DNA of 64,000 nt, from positions 186,001 through 250,000 of the forward strand of contig MU400564.1 of NCBI GenBank assembly GCA_022578965.1, written 5' to 3'. The notes under the pieces are model-generated. The model was not told the origin of the DNA and searched no databases. It was given only the letters and a program-made list of their open reading frames with translations. This stretch comes from Xylaria sp. FL1777. Lineage: Eukaryota > Ascomycota > Sordariomycetes > Xylariales > Xylariaceae. Below, piece by piece: positions 45,185 through 56,508 of this stretch; the first letter of the stretch is position 1; every line of letters starts with the position of its first letter. The position numbers and the translations under genes are program-made.

Positions 45185-47232
45185 ATGGCGCCAGAACGTG
45201 TTTGCCTGTAAGTCAATTCCACCACCTGTGTGATCTGGTCCTGATAATTGACATCATGCAGCGCCTACTCCGGCGGTGAGTTGAGAACTCGAGAGACAAC
45301 GTCACAGGCATGCTCATAGACATCACAGGACTTGACACAAGTACTATACTTCGTTATCTCGTTCTTCAGGGCTACGAGGTCGTTTGTTTCTTAGCGGACT
45401 GCGGTCAGGAAGAAGACTTCGAGGCTGTCAAGTCCAAAGCGCTGAAGCTCGGCGCCGAGCGCATGATCATCCAAGATGTCCAACAGGAGCTGATCGACGA
45501 GCTGGTGTGGCCCGCGATTCAATGTGCGTCTCCCCCGATTTGCCGCCAGAATGAGTGCTGCGACTCTGCTGACACCGAACCTACAGGCAACGCCATCTAT
45601 GAAGACCGATGTAAGATAGTCTGACCACCTTGGACGCTCCTTGACGAAACCGCTGACGCCCTGAAGACCTGCTCGGAACAAGTCTCGCCCGCCCGGTCAT
45701 CGCCAGGGCCATGGTAAAGGTTGCTAAGGACAATAACTGCACGATCCTAAGCCACGGATGTAGGTGACCCCTTGGTCGAGTTCTGGTCTAATTGCCGTGG
45801 CGTCGAGCTACTAACACTGGTGTCTTTGTTAAGGTACTGGCAAGGGAGTAAGTTGTCGAATCCCATCTTTTCATGTTCTGCATGCTAATGAATGTAGAAT
45901 GAGTATGTCCGGACATGTTTCTAGGTTGCCTCTGACTCCGTACTTACTTCCTCTCCCAGTCAAGTCCGCTTCGAGCTGGCATGGAAGGCCTGCGACCCGA
46001 CCCTGAAGGTTCTGGCCCCCTGGCGCATGCCCGAGTTCTATAACCGATTCGCGTAAGTTGTTCCTCCACTTTTGTCATTGCACACTCGAGCTGACAATCT
46101 CACAGGGGACGTGCGGATCTCCTCAAATTCGCCGCCGAGCAAAACATCCCCGTCAGCTCCACTCCCAAGGCCCCCTGGTCCATGGACGACAACATCATTC
46201 ATTGCAGCTACGAGGCTGGTGTAGGTTGCCTTACATACACCCATTGCTCCCCATCCCGCACCAACGCTGAAACTGTCAGATTCTCGAGCAAACGGACAAA
46301 GAGCCCCCGAAAGATATGTGGAAGCGCACAGTTGGTGAGGCGCCTTGGTCCATACAATTCGGGTAAACCATACGCTGACGTCTCTCTAAAGATCCGATGA
46401 CGGCTCCCGACAAGCCCACACCCTTTACCGTCCACTTTGCTGAGGGCGTACCTGTGAAGCTTGAGGTTGAGGGCAAGGTCGTCACCGGCTCCCTGGAGAT
46501 CTTCAAAGAGGCAAACGAGATCGGCCGGGCCAATGGTGAGGCTGCAATCCGAATGGCTCCGGATTGGGTTCATACTGACATGATACTAGGCATCGGACGT
46601 GTCGACATCGTAGAGTCGAGATTTATCGGTGAGTCTGCGCCCAGGGCATCTACTGCTGTGAGCTGTGTCATTTGCTAACAACTTCCAGGCCTGAAGAGCA
46701 GGGGCTGCTACGGTATGCCATTGGATATGGACAATTGACTGCATATTTTCTAACCCGCGTCTACAGATACCCCAGGCCTCACCATTCTCCGCCAGGCTCA
46801 TCTGGACCTGGAAGGCCTCGTCATGGACTCTAAGGTCCGTGCCATTCGCGACCGTCTCTCGCACGACTGGTCCACCGCCATCTACAACGGTGGGTTCTCC
46901 ATCCGCTCTATCTACCAAATCTAAACACCCTAACCCGTAGATTAGGCATGTACTTCACACCCGAGCGTGAGTTCGTCCAGCACGCCATAAAGTTCTCGCA
47001 GCGCCAGGTCGATGGCAGGGTTGACCTCGTCGCCTACAAGGGCTGCGCGTACGTCGTCGGCCGCTCCAGCGAGACCTCCAATCTCTACTCTGAGGACGAG
47101 AGCAGCATGGATACGCTCGACATGAACTGGACGCCGCAGGACACGACCGGCTTCATCGCAATCCAGGGCATCAGAATCCAGAAGTACGGCGAGCGCAAGA
47201 TCAAAGATGGCGAGCCCCTCACTCGTGTCTAG
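45185..47232 (+). CDS. arg1: Argininosuccinate synthase
   Basis: Joins citrulline and aspartate using ATP to form argininosuccinate, the penultimate step of arginine synthesis. Fifteen exons were built: 45185-45207, 45262-45275, 45329-45523, 45587-45610, 45667-45759, 45834-45847, 45898-45902, 45960-46052, 46106-46220, 46280-46334, 46392-46535, 46590-46628, 46689-46712, 46767-46889 and 46946-47232. They total 1248 nt, or 415 residues, the normal eukaryotic length. The ATP-binding P-loop AYSGGLDTS spans introns 1 and 2. HGCTGKGNDQVRFEL needs the 14-nt and 5-nt microexons. [25 protein letters not shown] and KSRGCYDTPG follow. The C-terminal oligomerisation arm is intact. Control by CPC1/Gcn4 is suggested by the upstream triple site. 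Confidence 0.96.
45262..45902 (+). other. Microexon cluster in arg1 (14, 14 and 5 nt)
   Basis: Exon 2 (45262-45275) is 14 nt and encodes the centre of the P-loop AYSGG. Exon 6 (45834-45847) is 14 nt and encodes CTGKG. Exon 7 (45898-45902) is only AATGA, flanked by a 50-bp intron (GTAAGT to TGTAG) and a 57-bp intron (GTATGT to CCCAG). Without exon 7 the conserved Asn-Asp of GKGNDQVRF is lost and the frame breaks, so the microexon is required by protein conservation. Exons 1 and 4 are also short (23 and 24 nt). Confidence 0.85.
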
Positions 47233-48301
47233 GTGCAGAATTTTTGGTTTTTGTTACATTCTACCACGTCTAATCGGCGCTTGGTAGGCGCGACTGTCGC
47301 CCGTATGAGCGGCATAGTCGAAATAGGCATGTAGCAGCAGGAATGAAGTCAGGAGAAGTAGGAAGAGCAGGAAGGAGAACGCAAGACGAAAAAAAAACTC
47401 CCCTGCGGTGAACAGGGGAATAAGCGGTATATGTGATGACCGTTGACATGCGCCGAGCCATAGTAGGTACTTGCGAGGCTAACAAACCCCTCTATCGTGT
47501 AGCATATAGAGAAAACAAGTGAGGTACATACGTGAAGGCGGCAGTTAAATACGCCAAAATTAGGGTTTAAATCAATTAAAACAAGTCAAGAGCCAATTAT
47601 TTGACTTGTTTTAGTTGTGTTATTTGCTGCACACTCGACACGGAATCGCTTTGGTCCTAGGACTAGTCGGATAAAAATCAAAGGAATGCTAAAGTCGACT
47701 ACTTTGGACTGCAATTGTGATATCCCTCAATCTGGTATGTTGAAACTAGCGGACATGAATTTATCTTCTGACGTTTGTCCCGATGCTGATCCGGATCGAA
47801 CTTATTTTGTCTTGGTCCTAGCTTGGGTTATTACGAGAGAAACTTTGGAGGCTACTAGCATGGGAACAAATCATGGACTTCTTCTCACTGAATCCGAAGC
47901 TGAAAAGGGGCTGTTCCACAGGACAGGATACGCCCAAGGCCATACGAATCGTCTATCCTCAACCTAGCTAGCCGGAGGCGACGGTTGTGTTCTTTTTTTA
48001 TTTGTGACAACAGCTAATAAATATTCTATTCTAGGTCGAGATGCCCTGACATGGAGCTATTCGTATTACCAAACTTGCATGGTAATATAGGATTTAGATT
48101 CACTTTTACTAGGTTCATACAAAGAAGACCATGACAGCGACCTTAATCGATGGTACAGGTTATTTGATAGTCTTTGTTCTGTGGGGTGTATGTGTATAGG
48201 GGTCTTCAATCTTGGTTCTCAAAACGTCCAGTCCTAGGCACCCTACCAACTCTTCAGCATCTTACTCTAATAAGAGAAAACGATAGAGCAACAATGTTAT
48301 T
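47233..48301. other. Convergent intergenic region between arg1 and RGS gene
   Basis: About 1.07 kb. It contains the arg1 3' flank, a 12-bp perfect inverted repeat at 47578-47612 (separate entry) and a 116-codon frame (47617-47967) that starts without ATG and has no family features. No gene was supported. Confidence 0.5.
47578..47612. repeat. 12-bp perfect inverted repeat, hairpin
   Basis: AAAACAAGTCAA at 47578-47589 and TTGACTTGTTTT at 47601-47612 are perfectly complementary across an 11-nt loop. The hairpin lies about 345 bp after the arg1 stop. It could be an RNA hairpin in a 3' region or the closed remnant of a small inverted-repeat element. No duplication at its borders was noticed. Confidence 0.6.
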
Positions 48302-49748
48302 TTAGAAAAAGCCACCAGCCGGGACAGCAACGAAAATGGCCGCGAGGACACCCGCCCCCAACAGCGCCGACAGCATCGACTGCAAGAAAATCGTATCTTG
48401 AATCTGACGCAGCGCAGGCTCCTGGATCCAGACCTCGCGGTCGAAGACTTTGCGCACGTAGAACCGTCGCTGGTATTTGACGACCCAGGGCTCATCCTCG
48501 TAGCTATTGCTCGAGCCGAACGAGTCGAAGCTCCGCTTGCCGTCGCACAGCTCATCGATGTCCGTAGCGTTGTCGTCGGTGAATAGCTCCCACGGCCGTA
48601 CGTGCCGGTGGTGTAAGCCATGGAGCACCACGCACATGCCCTTGGCGGCTGTGATGAGCGTTGCGATGCCGAAGACGAAAAGGATTGCGAAAAGCGCACG
48701 CCAGCCGCGTCCCGCTTTGCTCAGCGTTAGGATGATCGAGCCGATCGTCGCGAGGAGGATAGTTCCCACCCCTAGACCGCGGGCGAACGTGACACGGGCA
48801 GGGTTGCCGTTACAGATGACCCAACGGATGAAGTTCGGATGTGCCTGTCTTCGGAGGGTGTTTTCGATGTTTTGAAATAGCGTGCGTAGAGCCGATGGAT
48901 GGGTGGTGTAGGACAGAGCGCTGACAACAGCCTTCTGTTCGCGGGCAGAGATGTTTAACTGTCTAGGCGAATCATCAATGATGTAAGTGGCAATCACTCT
49001 ATTTATCTCCGATCGGAAGGGCTGAATGGTAACTAGGACCCAGCATTAGCGGTCGGTCGTAGACTCTAGGAACTACAGAGCGGAAAGACTTACAAGGCTG
49101 CTTGACACCAGCTGCAAAAAAGGCATCTCCTACCTGGCTAACGTAGGTCGTAGCCTGAGATCCTGACAAGGACGCGCTATCTCCGGCTGAGGATCTGCGT
49201 GGAGTAGCGAACGGATCTCGACTTTCCACGCGAATCTCAGGGGCCTTTTCAAAGTCGGATCCCTTAAAGATTTCCATGGCTACCCGGGAACCCTTCTTAG
49301 CCTTGTCCGCGGCGTCCTTCTGAATCTTGGCCGTCGTCTCTTCTTCCATCGCTTGCGTCCATTCCGGAGACAACGCGGTCTCTGAATCAGGAGCTGCGTC
49401 AAAACGCTTAACATAGTCACGATACCAAAGGAAGAACTGCAGGTTCTCGGCCGAATGCTCGATATAGATAAGATAGTTCATGAAATCTCGGACCGTACAG
49501 GGCTTTGCATGCAGTTAGCATCAACGAAGGACATGCAAATGAACCTCGCTTAAACTCACTGGACATGTTCCACCATTGATGATCTTGTCAAATGCGAGAG
49601 CCTCTGGGATGCCCGAGGACAGTCCAGAGCGGCCAGATTTTAGAGAAGCATCTACCTTCCCATCGGACTGGGCGTCGTTGTTGTTTCGTCCGAAATCATC
49701 CTTACTGACATAACTGGGACGTCGGTAGTTCAGCGGAAGTAGCCCCAT
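48302..49748 (-). CDS. RGS-domain protein with C-terminal membrane helices (Rax1-like)
   Basis: Regulator of G-protein signalling domains accelerate GTP hydrolysis by G-alpha. Yeast Rax1, with RGS and transmembrane parts, marks bud sites. Three exons (49748-49560, 49502-49094 and 49032-48302) total 1329 nt, or 442 residues. The RGS N-part reads TVRDFMNYLIYIEHSAENLQ followed by FFLWYRDYVKRF, typical of the fungal group. The RGS C-part resumes after an acidic, Ser-rich insert (FTIQPFRSEINRVIATYI). Three hydrophobic helices follow: VTFARGLGVGTILLATIGSI, RALFAILFVFGIATLITAA and FLQSMLSALLGAGVLAAIF. A longer TTG-initiated form was rejected in favour of the ATG at 49748. Assignment to Rax1 rather than another RGS-TM class is by architecture only. 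Confidence 0.82.
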
Positions 49749-52700
49749 GTCGAACAAATAGGAGGTTTGATATCTAAGAGTAATAATAAAATATTAAACA
49801 GAGCCGACGCAGCTTAGAAAGAGGACTGATATGTTTCAGTAAAGGGTGCAAATGTGTAGGATATCCGGCCACGTGAAGAGACCCGGCAGTCTGTCTAGGG
49901 ATGTGAGCATCCAATTTGAGACGATCCCACACGCTTAAGAAGGGAGGCAACGTGTGCTAGGTATTATTTATATCGTCGAACATGTCCGGATACCCCTAAT
50001 TCGTGCGGCACAATGAAAATCCAAAAGCTAAGCTCAAAGACATAAATCACGTGTTGCTTCAGTCTAGTGAAGCATGTAGAATCACCATGCGAGCTGATTG
50101 AGCCCATCAGAAGCCACTCTAATCAGGCACGAAGCCGCCTCCGGCTAGCAGTCTAAACCAGACGCCTTGCATGTTTGTCACATTCAAAGCTGTCAAGGTA
50201 CAACACGACATAATAATAGATCTGAAAAAAATTAGCCCTGGGCTCAGCGGCACCTATCACACACGAAGTATGTAATCAAGTTCTATCACTCTGTATACCA
50301 CCCTCTTTTAATAAACGCGAATGATAACACTTAAAAAGCCACAATGGATGCTAAGAAAGACCTCCAGACGGATCATGACTTGAGATCCTAGATCCAGCTA
50401 AGCCGGTGGTGATGGAGGCTTAAAACTAGCAAGAACTAGATAAGGTGCATATCAATCCAATCGTAGGTCGTTGAGCTTCATACTCTGAGAAAATTGAATC
50501 AAGGCAGATACAAAAGTACATGTGATAAGCCTACCAGAACTTCGAGAGCGAAAGGCCTAGAAGTCTAGCTATGACAAAGAGAAGATGATAGCGTATCAAG
50601 ACTGTGTAGGGGCTGAGGAACAAGGGATGTTGCAGGCAACTCGAAGGTAGACGTGCTAATCAAGGTAGTAGATCAACTCTACCCGTACCCTCCCCGCAAG
50701 GAGTCTCGACTTAGACAAATGTCGTATAGATCTACCTATGATGCATCCCTTCGCCACTCGCCGATCTGGAGGCTCAATCACCGGCTCCGATGTTAGTGTA
50801 ACATTTGGTGCCAGTCTATCGGTTTGGGGCTGAGATGAGCTGAGCCGAGTGAAGGGAGAGAAGGGCTTGACTCACTTGGGAAACCAGCTGAATCATCGTA
50901 GCTATATAATCCACTTTAAAGACTACTTTAGCTGGATTATCGGTAGAAGTCCGGTTGCCATTTTGAACTCCTATACATCTAGTTGCACTATGCTCTCGGA
51001 TGAAGATGTAAGAGGTGGAGGACACAAACATATACTGAACCCGACATACCGAAATTATCTGCTGCAAGTAGATTGAAATGCTAAGATCTCATTAGAGAGG
51101 TAGCTGATAAAGACTAATAGAGCCAGACCTTCACAGACTCGACGAAATGATAAGATGTCTCAAGCCACTTCTATCAGAGCTACATGTCTTTCTTTGTGTC
51201 TTGCTACAAGACCACCGCTTCAGAAGCTAATGTCAGACTTTCCCTAATAGGTAACACCGCCCACAACTCGTACTAACAGCGATGTGAATTACTCAGGATG
51301 AGATACAGACGCAGGAATATTCAAGACAAATTCGGCAAGTCACAGAAGCTATCACGGACGCCACGAGTAGCCACTGCTACACAATTTGAGCAAGACAAGC
51401 CACCGGAAAAAGGTTTGACTGACCTATCAAAAAGCGGTTGAGTTCTCCTGGTCAACAGAGAGTGTCTCGGAGAATATTTCTTACATCGTCATTACTAACC
51501 CAACTTGCTATTTCCAAAACCCCGCGTCCGTCGTACTCTCTTATGTGGAGGTTAGGTCTAGAACCCGTGATTCAAGACGACTCGAGGTGGCCTATGAAAC
51601 TTATGTTCATAATAAAAATGGAAATTAGCAAGCAAAACGCTCAAGGTCTGGGTATACGACTTGCTATGAATTCTTCTCAACTCTAGTCTCGTTAACGAGA
51701 TTCCATGACCTTGAATAGCATGACAAACCTGCCTATTATATCTTTTTAAGCGTGTTTAAAATTTAGTAGTAACAAGATTCTATTCCCACATTCTCTGAAT
51801 TCTGCATGATCTCCGAGATATTGGCCTCGCTTCTCTATGGAATCCCACAGGCCCTTCAAGTCGACGTAAGGGTCAATAAAGCCATGTATTGATGCATTAC
51901 ATATGGAAGTAAGTATGGGAAAGATAAATTCTACACGGCGTTTAGCTTCTAATTATTATTGGATTTATTGATCCGTACTATTCTCCGAGGCTTAGTTGAA
52001 GTGCATGCATAAACTCTTCCGTCATCATTAGAAAAGCAAGAACTACTGTAGAAGGTCACAATGATGCAACGTGATAAGACACAAAGCTTAAAGGGGACGA
52101 AATATTTGCATTGTCGAACGGTGGGATTGCTCCGGCCTACATTTCTCTCATCTGCATGTTTCTCCTACTTCGACTTATCAAGTAGTCATCCCCTTCTATA
52201 ATACAACGGCACTGAGACAACCCCATGTCTCACGAGGGAAAGAAGCCGATGATAGACGCAGAATACGGGGAAGTTGGAGCTTGCTTTATTTTGTTTTGTT
52301 TCGCATCGTCGCCCTCCAATTAAGTAGTGGATGTATAACACCTTCACCTGCACCTAGAGCAATCCAAACCCAGTTAGAGGCGCGAAAGATCAGCAATTAA
52401 ACCTATTCGTTTCGTTATATATAATCTCTCGTAGAAACGTGACGACGCCTCTGGAATATAGGCCTCTTGGTCATGTCCTCGCCAAACTTTCTCCTATTGC
52501 CCAAACAATCGAGTTGAGCCCCGTCTCTTCTAGATAAGAGACAGTTAAAATATTTTCGATGGACAGTAGCTCATATGAAGAAATAGACGTGGTAAACATC
52601 CGTGACGATCCGAGACGATCCGAGACGTATCGGGACGTTGTATCGTAATAAGTGAACGAAGCACACCAGTTGTCTACGGCGTTAAATGAAGCAATCTACT

Positions 52701-53150
52701 TGTAGAGTGTCTAGTGATTGAGTTCTTGAAACTCTTTAATCCGGCCATCAAAGTCTCCCGTTCATCACGCTCCTTATTCACAATGCCACAGTCTACTTAA
52801 ACTCTATGACGTATCAAAGCTAGTTAGCTACCGTTCGCTTCTTCCCTAGCCGGATAAAGTGAGACGTTAAACAGTATCCTTCGAAATATCTATACACTCC
52901 TCGAATCCATAAATAGAGTAGGCAACATCTTCTAACAACGCAAAGACTGAAATGACGCTCGTAGAAAAATGAAAGTTGGCATGCATGATGTATTTTTCAT
53001 CTTGATATTTTACAGAGTAACAAAAAAGCCCATACTTCTAAGGAAGAGAGGAGAAAGACAACCGCCTCACCCCCAATTCTTCACAATACCAATCAACCCA
53101 GTAGTCAATCAATTCCCACCCCCAAACAAATTCACCAATGTCCCTCCTCA
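49749..53150. other. Gene-poor region
   Basis: About 3.4 kb with no gene I can support on either strand. Frames are short, mostly under 85 codons (for example 51438-51686), and show no domains. The sequence is AT-rich, and decayed repeats are possible. A four-copy 10-nt tandem repeat at 52599-52638 is listed separately. The left end carries the promoter of the RGS gene. Confidence 0.5.
52599..52638 (+). repeat. Four-copy 10-nt tandem repeat
   Basis: Four consecutive imperfect copies: TCCGTGACGA, TCCGAGACGA, TCCGAGACGT and ATCGGGACGT. Copies 2 and 3 differ at one base. The repeat is GC-rich within an AT-rich region, and its 10-bp period matches one DNA helical turn. It could be a minisatellite or a helically phased protein-binding array. 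Confidence 0.7.
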
Positions 53151-53760
53151 TCACCAATGTTTCTCAGAGATATCAACAGAATTGACATCGACGCCCTCCT
53201 TGAACCACCTCTCGCCGTCGGCGAGGGCCACGTCGTTGCCGCTCATCTGCCTCTTGCGCATGAGGCCGTCGGGCGCGAAGGTCCAGTCCTCGAGCCCGTA
53301 GGTGCGCCACCACTGGCCCGCGGCGTCGTGCCACTCGTACCAGAACTGCACGGCGATGCGGTCGCCGCCGAACGCGAACAGCTCCTTGCGCAGCCGGTAC
53401 CCTTGCTCGCGCTGCCACTTCTGCGTCAGGAAGGCCTCGATCTCGTCGCGCCCCCGCAGGAACGTGTCCCGGTTGCGCCAGATCGAGTCCGGCGTGTAGG
53501 ATAGCTTCACCTTCGCTGGGTCCCTGCGTGGGTTGGGTTGGCGCAGAGGTCAGTTGATGCCGCAGTTGGATTTCGAATATCGGATGAAGATGGTTAGGCG
53601 GGGAGTGAGTGAGGTAGTGAGTCAATGCTGGGAATGGAAGAGATGGTTTTACGTACTTCGTGTTCCACGCATCCTGCGCGGCTTTCACCTTGATCTGGGC
53701 CGTCTCAGCCGTAAAGGGTGGGTAAGGCGGCTTTCCTGTGTTTCCGGTTCCAGTAGCCAT
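53151..53760 (-). CDS. DUF1348 / SnoaL-like NTF2-fold protein
   Basis: A small cytosolic protein with the NTF2-like cone fold. The DUF1348 family is widespread in bacteria and fungi with no settled function. Two exons (53760-53657 and 53523-53151) give 158 residues. The family signature is strong: KLSYTPDSIWRNRDTFLRGR, EAFLTQKWQREQGYRLRKEL, FAFGGDRIAVQFWYEWHDAA, WWRTYGLEDWTFAPDGL and MRKRQMSGNDVAL. Exon 2 is markedly GC-rich, which produces long spurious frames on the opposite strand and in the other frame. The start is the ATG giving MATGTGNTGKPPYPPFT. Confidence 0.92.
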
Positions 53761-55769
53761 GGTTAAGCGGACTTGGTCTATCTATCACCTTGGGGCAAAA
53801 ATATGAAAATGAGTTGCGAAATTTTATACAGGAAGAAGACGACGATGGTTATGACGGTAAATTGACAGAGGTTCTCCGCGCCTCTTATATTGGAGCTCGA
53901 AGTGGAGAGAGAGAGAGAGGAGAGTCCAGTTGCTTCATAAGCCGTCATGAGATTCTAAGTTTCCGATGCCATCATGAAGTCGTATATTTATATCTATCCA
54001 TAAAATTACACGCGTAACACTTCCATCGATTGATCATCACATCACGGTGACTCTCTTTTCATCATACATCCATCAGTGCTAGCAAGGACCTATTTCGACG
54101 ATGCCGTGTTCATGAACCGACAACGGGAGAGCCGGGGAATGAGCGGGGTTTGCTTGGTCTCGGCCTCTCGGAGCCTATATAGATCGGCCCGGGGTTTGAA
54201 TGATCTGAATCGGAGAAATCATAGTGTTTGCATTTCCGCGGCGTTGTCTTGGTCATACTTCTCTAAAGAATTTCTGGATTTTATATGGCCAAAAGATGAT
54301 CGTCACGACGCGTATATTGATTTCGCATGAGATGCGGGTGAGAGATGCGCATTGCCCCGCATCATCGTCTCCCGGGTAGGCAGACAAAATGAGGGGACCA
54401 AAGTGAGGGGCAAGGGGGGGAAAATAGAGTACCTAGGTAATGTTGTAATCTTGTAGTGGCGATATGGAACTGGAATTAGAACCCATTTTATTCTCGAGTA
54501 ACATTGATGACTTGTTTCAGCTCACGCTGCCCGAGTAGCGGTATTTGAGAAACATTTGATATCGACTGTATCTCAAAGGAAGAGACGGAGCGTTTAAGTG
54601 TGCCAACAAGTCAACAAGCCAACAAGCCAACAAGACGAGATGGTGTGCTTGACTGGGGGGATGATGAGAACCTCTACGGCTCCAACCAGATAAGCCATGA
54701 GTTACACTACACATGCGCATATCATGTGTATATGGTTGAAAGTACCCCCTAGCGAAACGCGTTGGACCTCAGCTTCTACACGTTTCCATCGTTGATTTGA
54801 TTTACTGGAATTGTGTGTACAGTACCTCGTAACGTAGCGCCTATACTGTATGGTCTTGTTGGTGCACGACAAATGTGACGCCGAGGTGCGGGTATCATGA
54901 CCATCCAATGGAAAGAGGATTGTGAGGAACTTTATGAGGAACTCGACGAGTATTGGATAGATAGTCTATCTACTATCTATCTAGACCGTTGGTTCTTATT
55001 TGCAATGGAGGATAAAAGTCTCTACAAGAAGGAAAGCCAGCTAAAATAGCACGGTTGGCCGGTCTCTGATAGCTCTTCTTCTTAAATCAAATCAACTAAA
55101 TCTACTTAGAACAAACTGCTTGGAACTAACTGCACTATAAAAAACCTCCGGTTTAGGACGCTTCGCTGCTTGGGGTCGTATTGGGAAGTGCAACTTAATG
55201 AGAGAACCTTGATGGGTTTGTAAGTATCTTTGATGTATCTTCTGTAATGTTGCGCTGCCTTGCCCGCATCCCGCTATTTGTCCGCATTACTATTCCTGTA
55301 ATTCTGTATACGTTTGAGGTCTTACAGTACTACCTATGTACCTAAGGTAATGTAGGTAGGTAGTGGTACACTCCTAAAGTCGGCCGTCTCGGTACCTACA
55401 GAAAAAGTGATTGTCTGCCCCACCAATGGCTCATCGACCCCGCCAATGATGCATTTCCCGCCCTCAAGCACACTATTCTTCGACCTACCTAGATAGTAAG
55501 AGTCGTAAGTCGGCTTAGACGCTCACTCCGACCCTGAAAGACACGTCCCACGAAAATACAGATCAATAAGAGGAGCCTGGATTCCCTACTCCCAGACCGA
55601 CTATTCTCTCACCACATCCCATACCTCTTTCTCATTCCCTCTTCTCTGTAAGTGCGTCTAGCCTCGAGTCATAGTCTTTCGACCTGTTGTTATATAACAT
55701 GGTACCAATATTCTAACCAAACCGCCCAAAAGTAGAAAATAAACCCAACCCAACCAACCACTCTTCACA
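53761..55769. other. Intergenic region upstream of peroxiredoxin gene
   Basis: About 2 kb without a supported gene. It includes a GA microsatellite near 53903-53921, four near-repeats of AACAAG/CAACAAGCC at 54604-54632, and GTAGGTAGGTAGTGG near 55353. Frames at 54076-54330 and elsewhere have no features. The right end is the promoter and leader of the peroxiredoxin gene. Confidence 0.5.
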
Positions 55770-56508
55770 ATGTCTGCCCTCAAAGCCGGAGATGCCTTCC
55801 CCGAAGGCGTGAGCTTCCTCTACGTCAAGCCCACCCCCGAGACCAGCGACGTCCTAGCCTGCGGCATACCCACCAAGTTCGACGCCAGCGCCGGTAAGTC
55901 AACATCACGTCACCCGTCTAATCCCAATGGCATCTCCTCGCCGTCCCACAAGCAGAACAGAGAGATAGATCCCTAGCTAACCGCCCCCCTTCCCACTTAC
56001 CACAGAGTTCAAGAACAAGAAGGCCGTCCTAGTCTCCGTCCCGGGCGCTTTCACGCCCACTTGCCAGGTGACCCACGTCACGGGCTACATCAACAAGCTC
56101 GCCGAGCTCAAGGCCAAGGGCGTCGACACCATCGTCGTCATCGCCTTCAACGACCCCTTCGTCCAGGCCGCCTGGGGCAAGGCCAACGGCATCAAGGATG
56201 AGTCCATCGTAAGCCTGCCTCTCTCTCTCTCTTTTCCCTCTCTTTTTTTTTTTCTCCTTTTCTTTACACCTTCCTTTCCCTTTCCCCTTTCCCCTTTCCC
56301 TTTCCCCCCCGGCTAACCAGAACACCAACAACAGATCTTCGCCACCGACAACGAGGCCGCCTTCAGCGGTTCCCTCGGCTGGACCCTGGGCCCCCGCACC
56401 GCCCGCTACGCCATCATCGTCGACCACGGAAAGGTCGTTTACGCCGAGAAGGAGCCCGCCGGCGACGTCGGTGTCTCCGGCGTTGACGCCGTTCTCTCCA
56501 AGCTATAA
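55770..56508 (+). CDS. Peroxiredoxin, Pmp20/Asp f 3 type, with peroxisomal SKL end
   Basis: A thiol peroxidase that reduces hydrogen peroxide and alkyl peroxides. Three exons (55770-55893, 56006-56208 and 56335-56508) give 166 residues. The motif SVPGAFTPTCQVTH contains the peroxidatic Cys61. Cys31 in LACGIPTKF is placed like the second, resolving cysteine of the fungal Asp f 3 group. FNDPFVQAAWGKANG and the conserved Arg of GPRTARYAIIV complete the active site. The last three residues are SKL, the canonical PTS1 signal, so import into peroxisomes is likely. Homologues are known fungal allergens. Intron 2 holds a long pyrimidine-rich run. The identification is very secure. Confidence 0.95.

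Noticed and set aside
53157..53504. 115-codon plus-strand frame and a long minus-strand alternative frame over the DUF1348 gene
   Set aside because: Both arise from the GC-rich exon. The DUF1348 frame has clear family conservation, and the others are Arg/Ala/Val-rich shadows.
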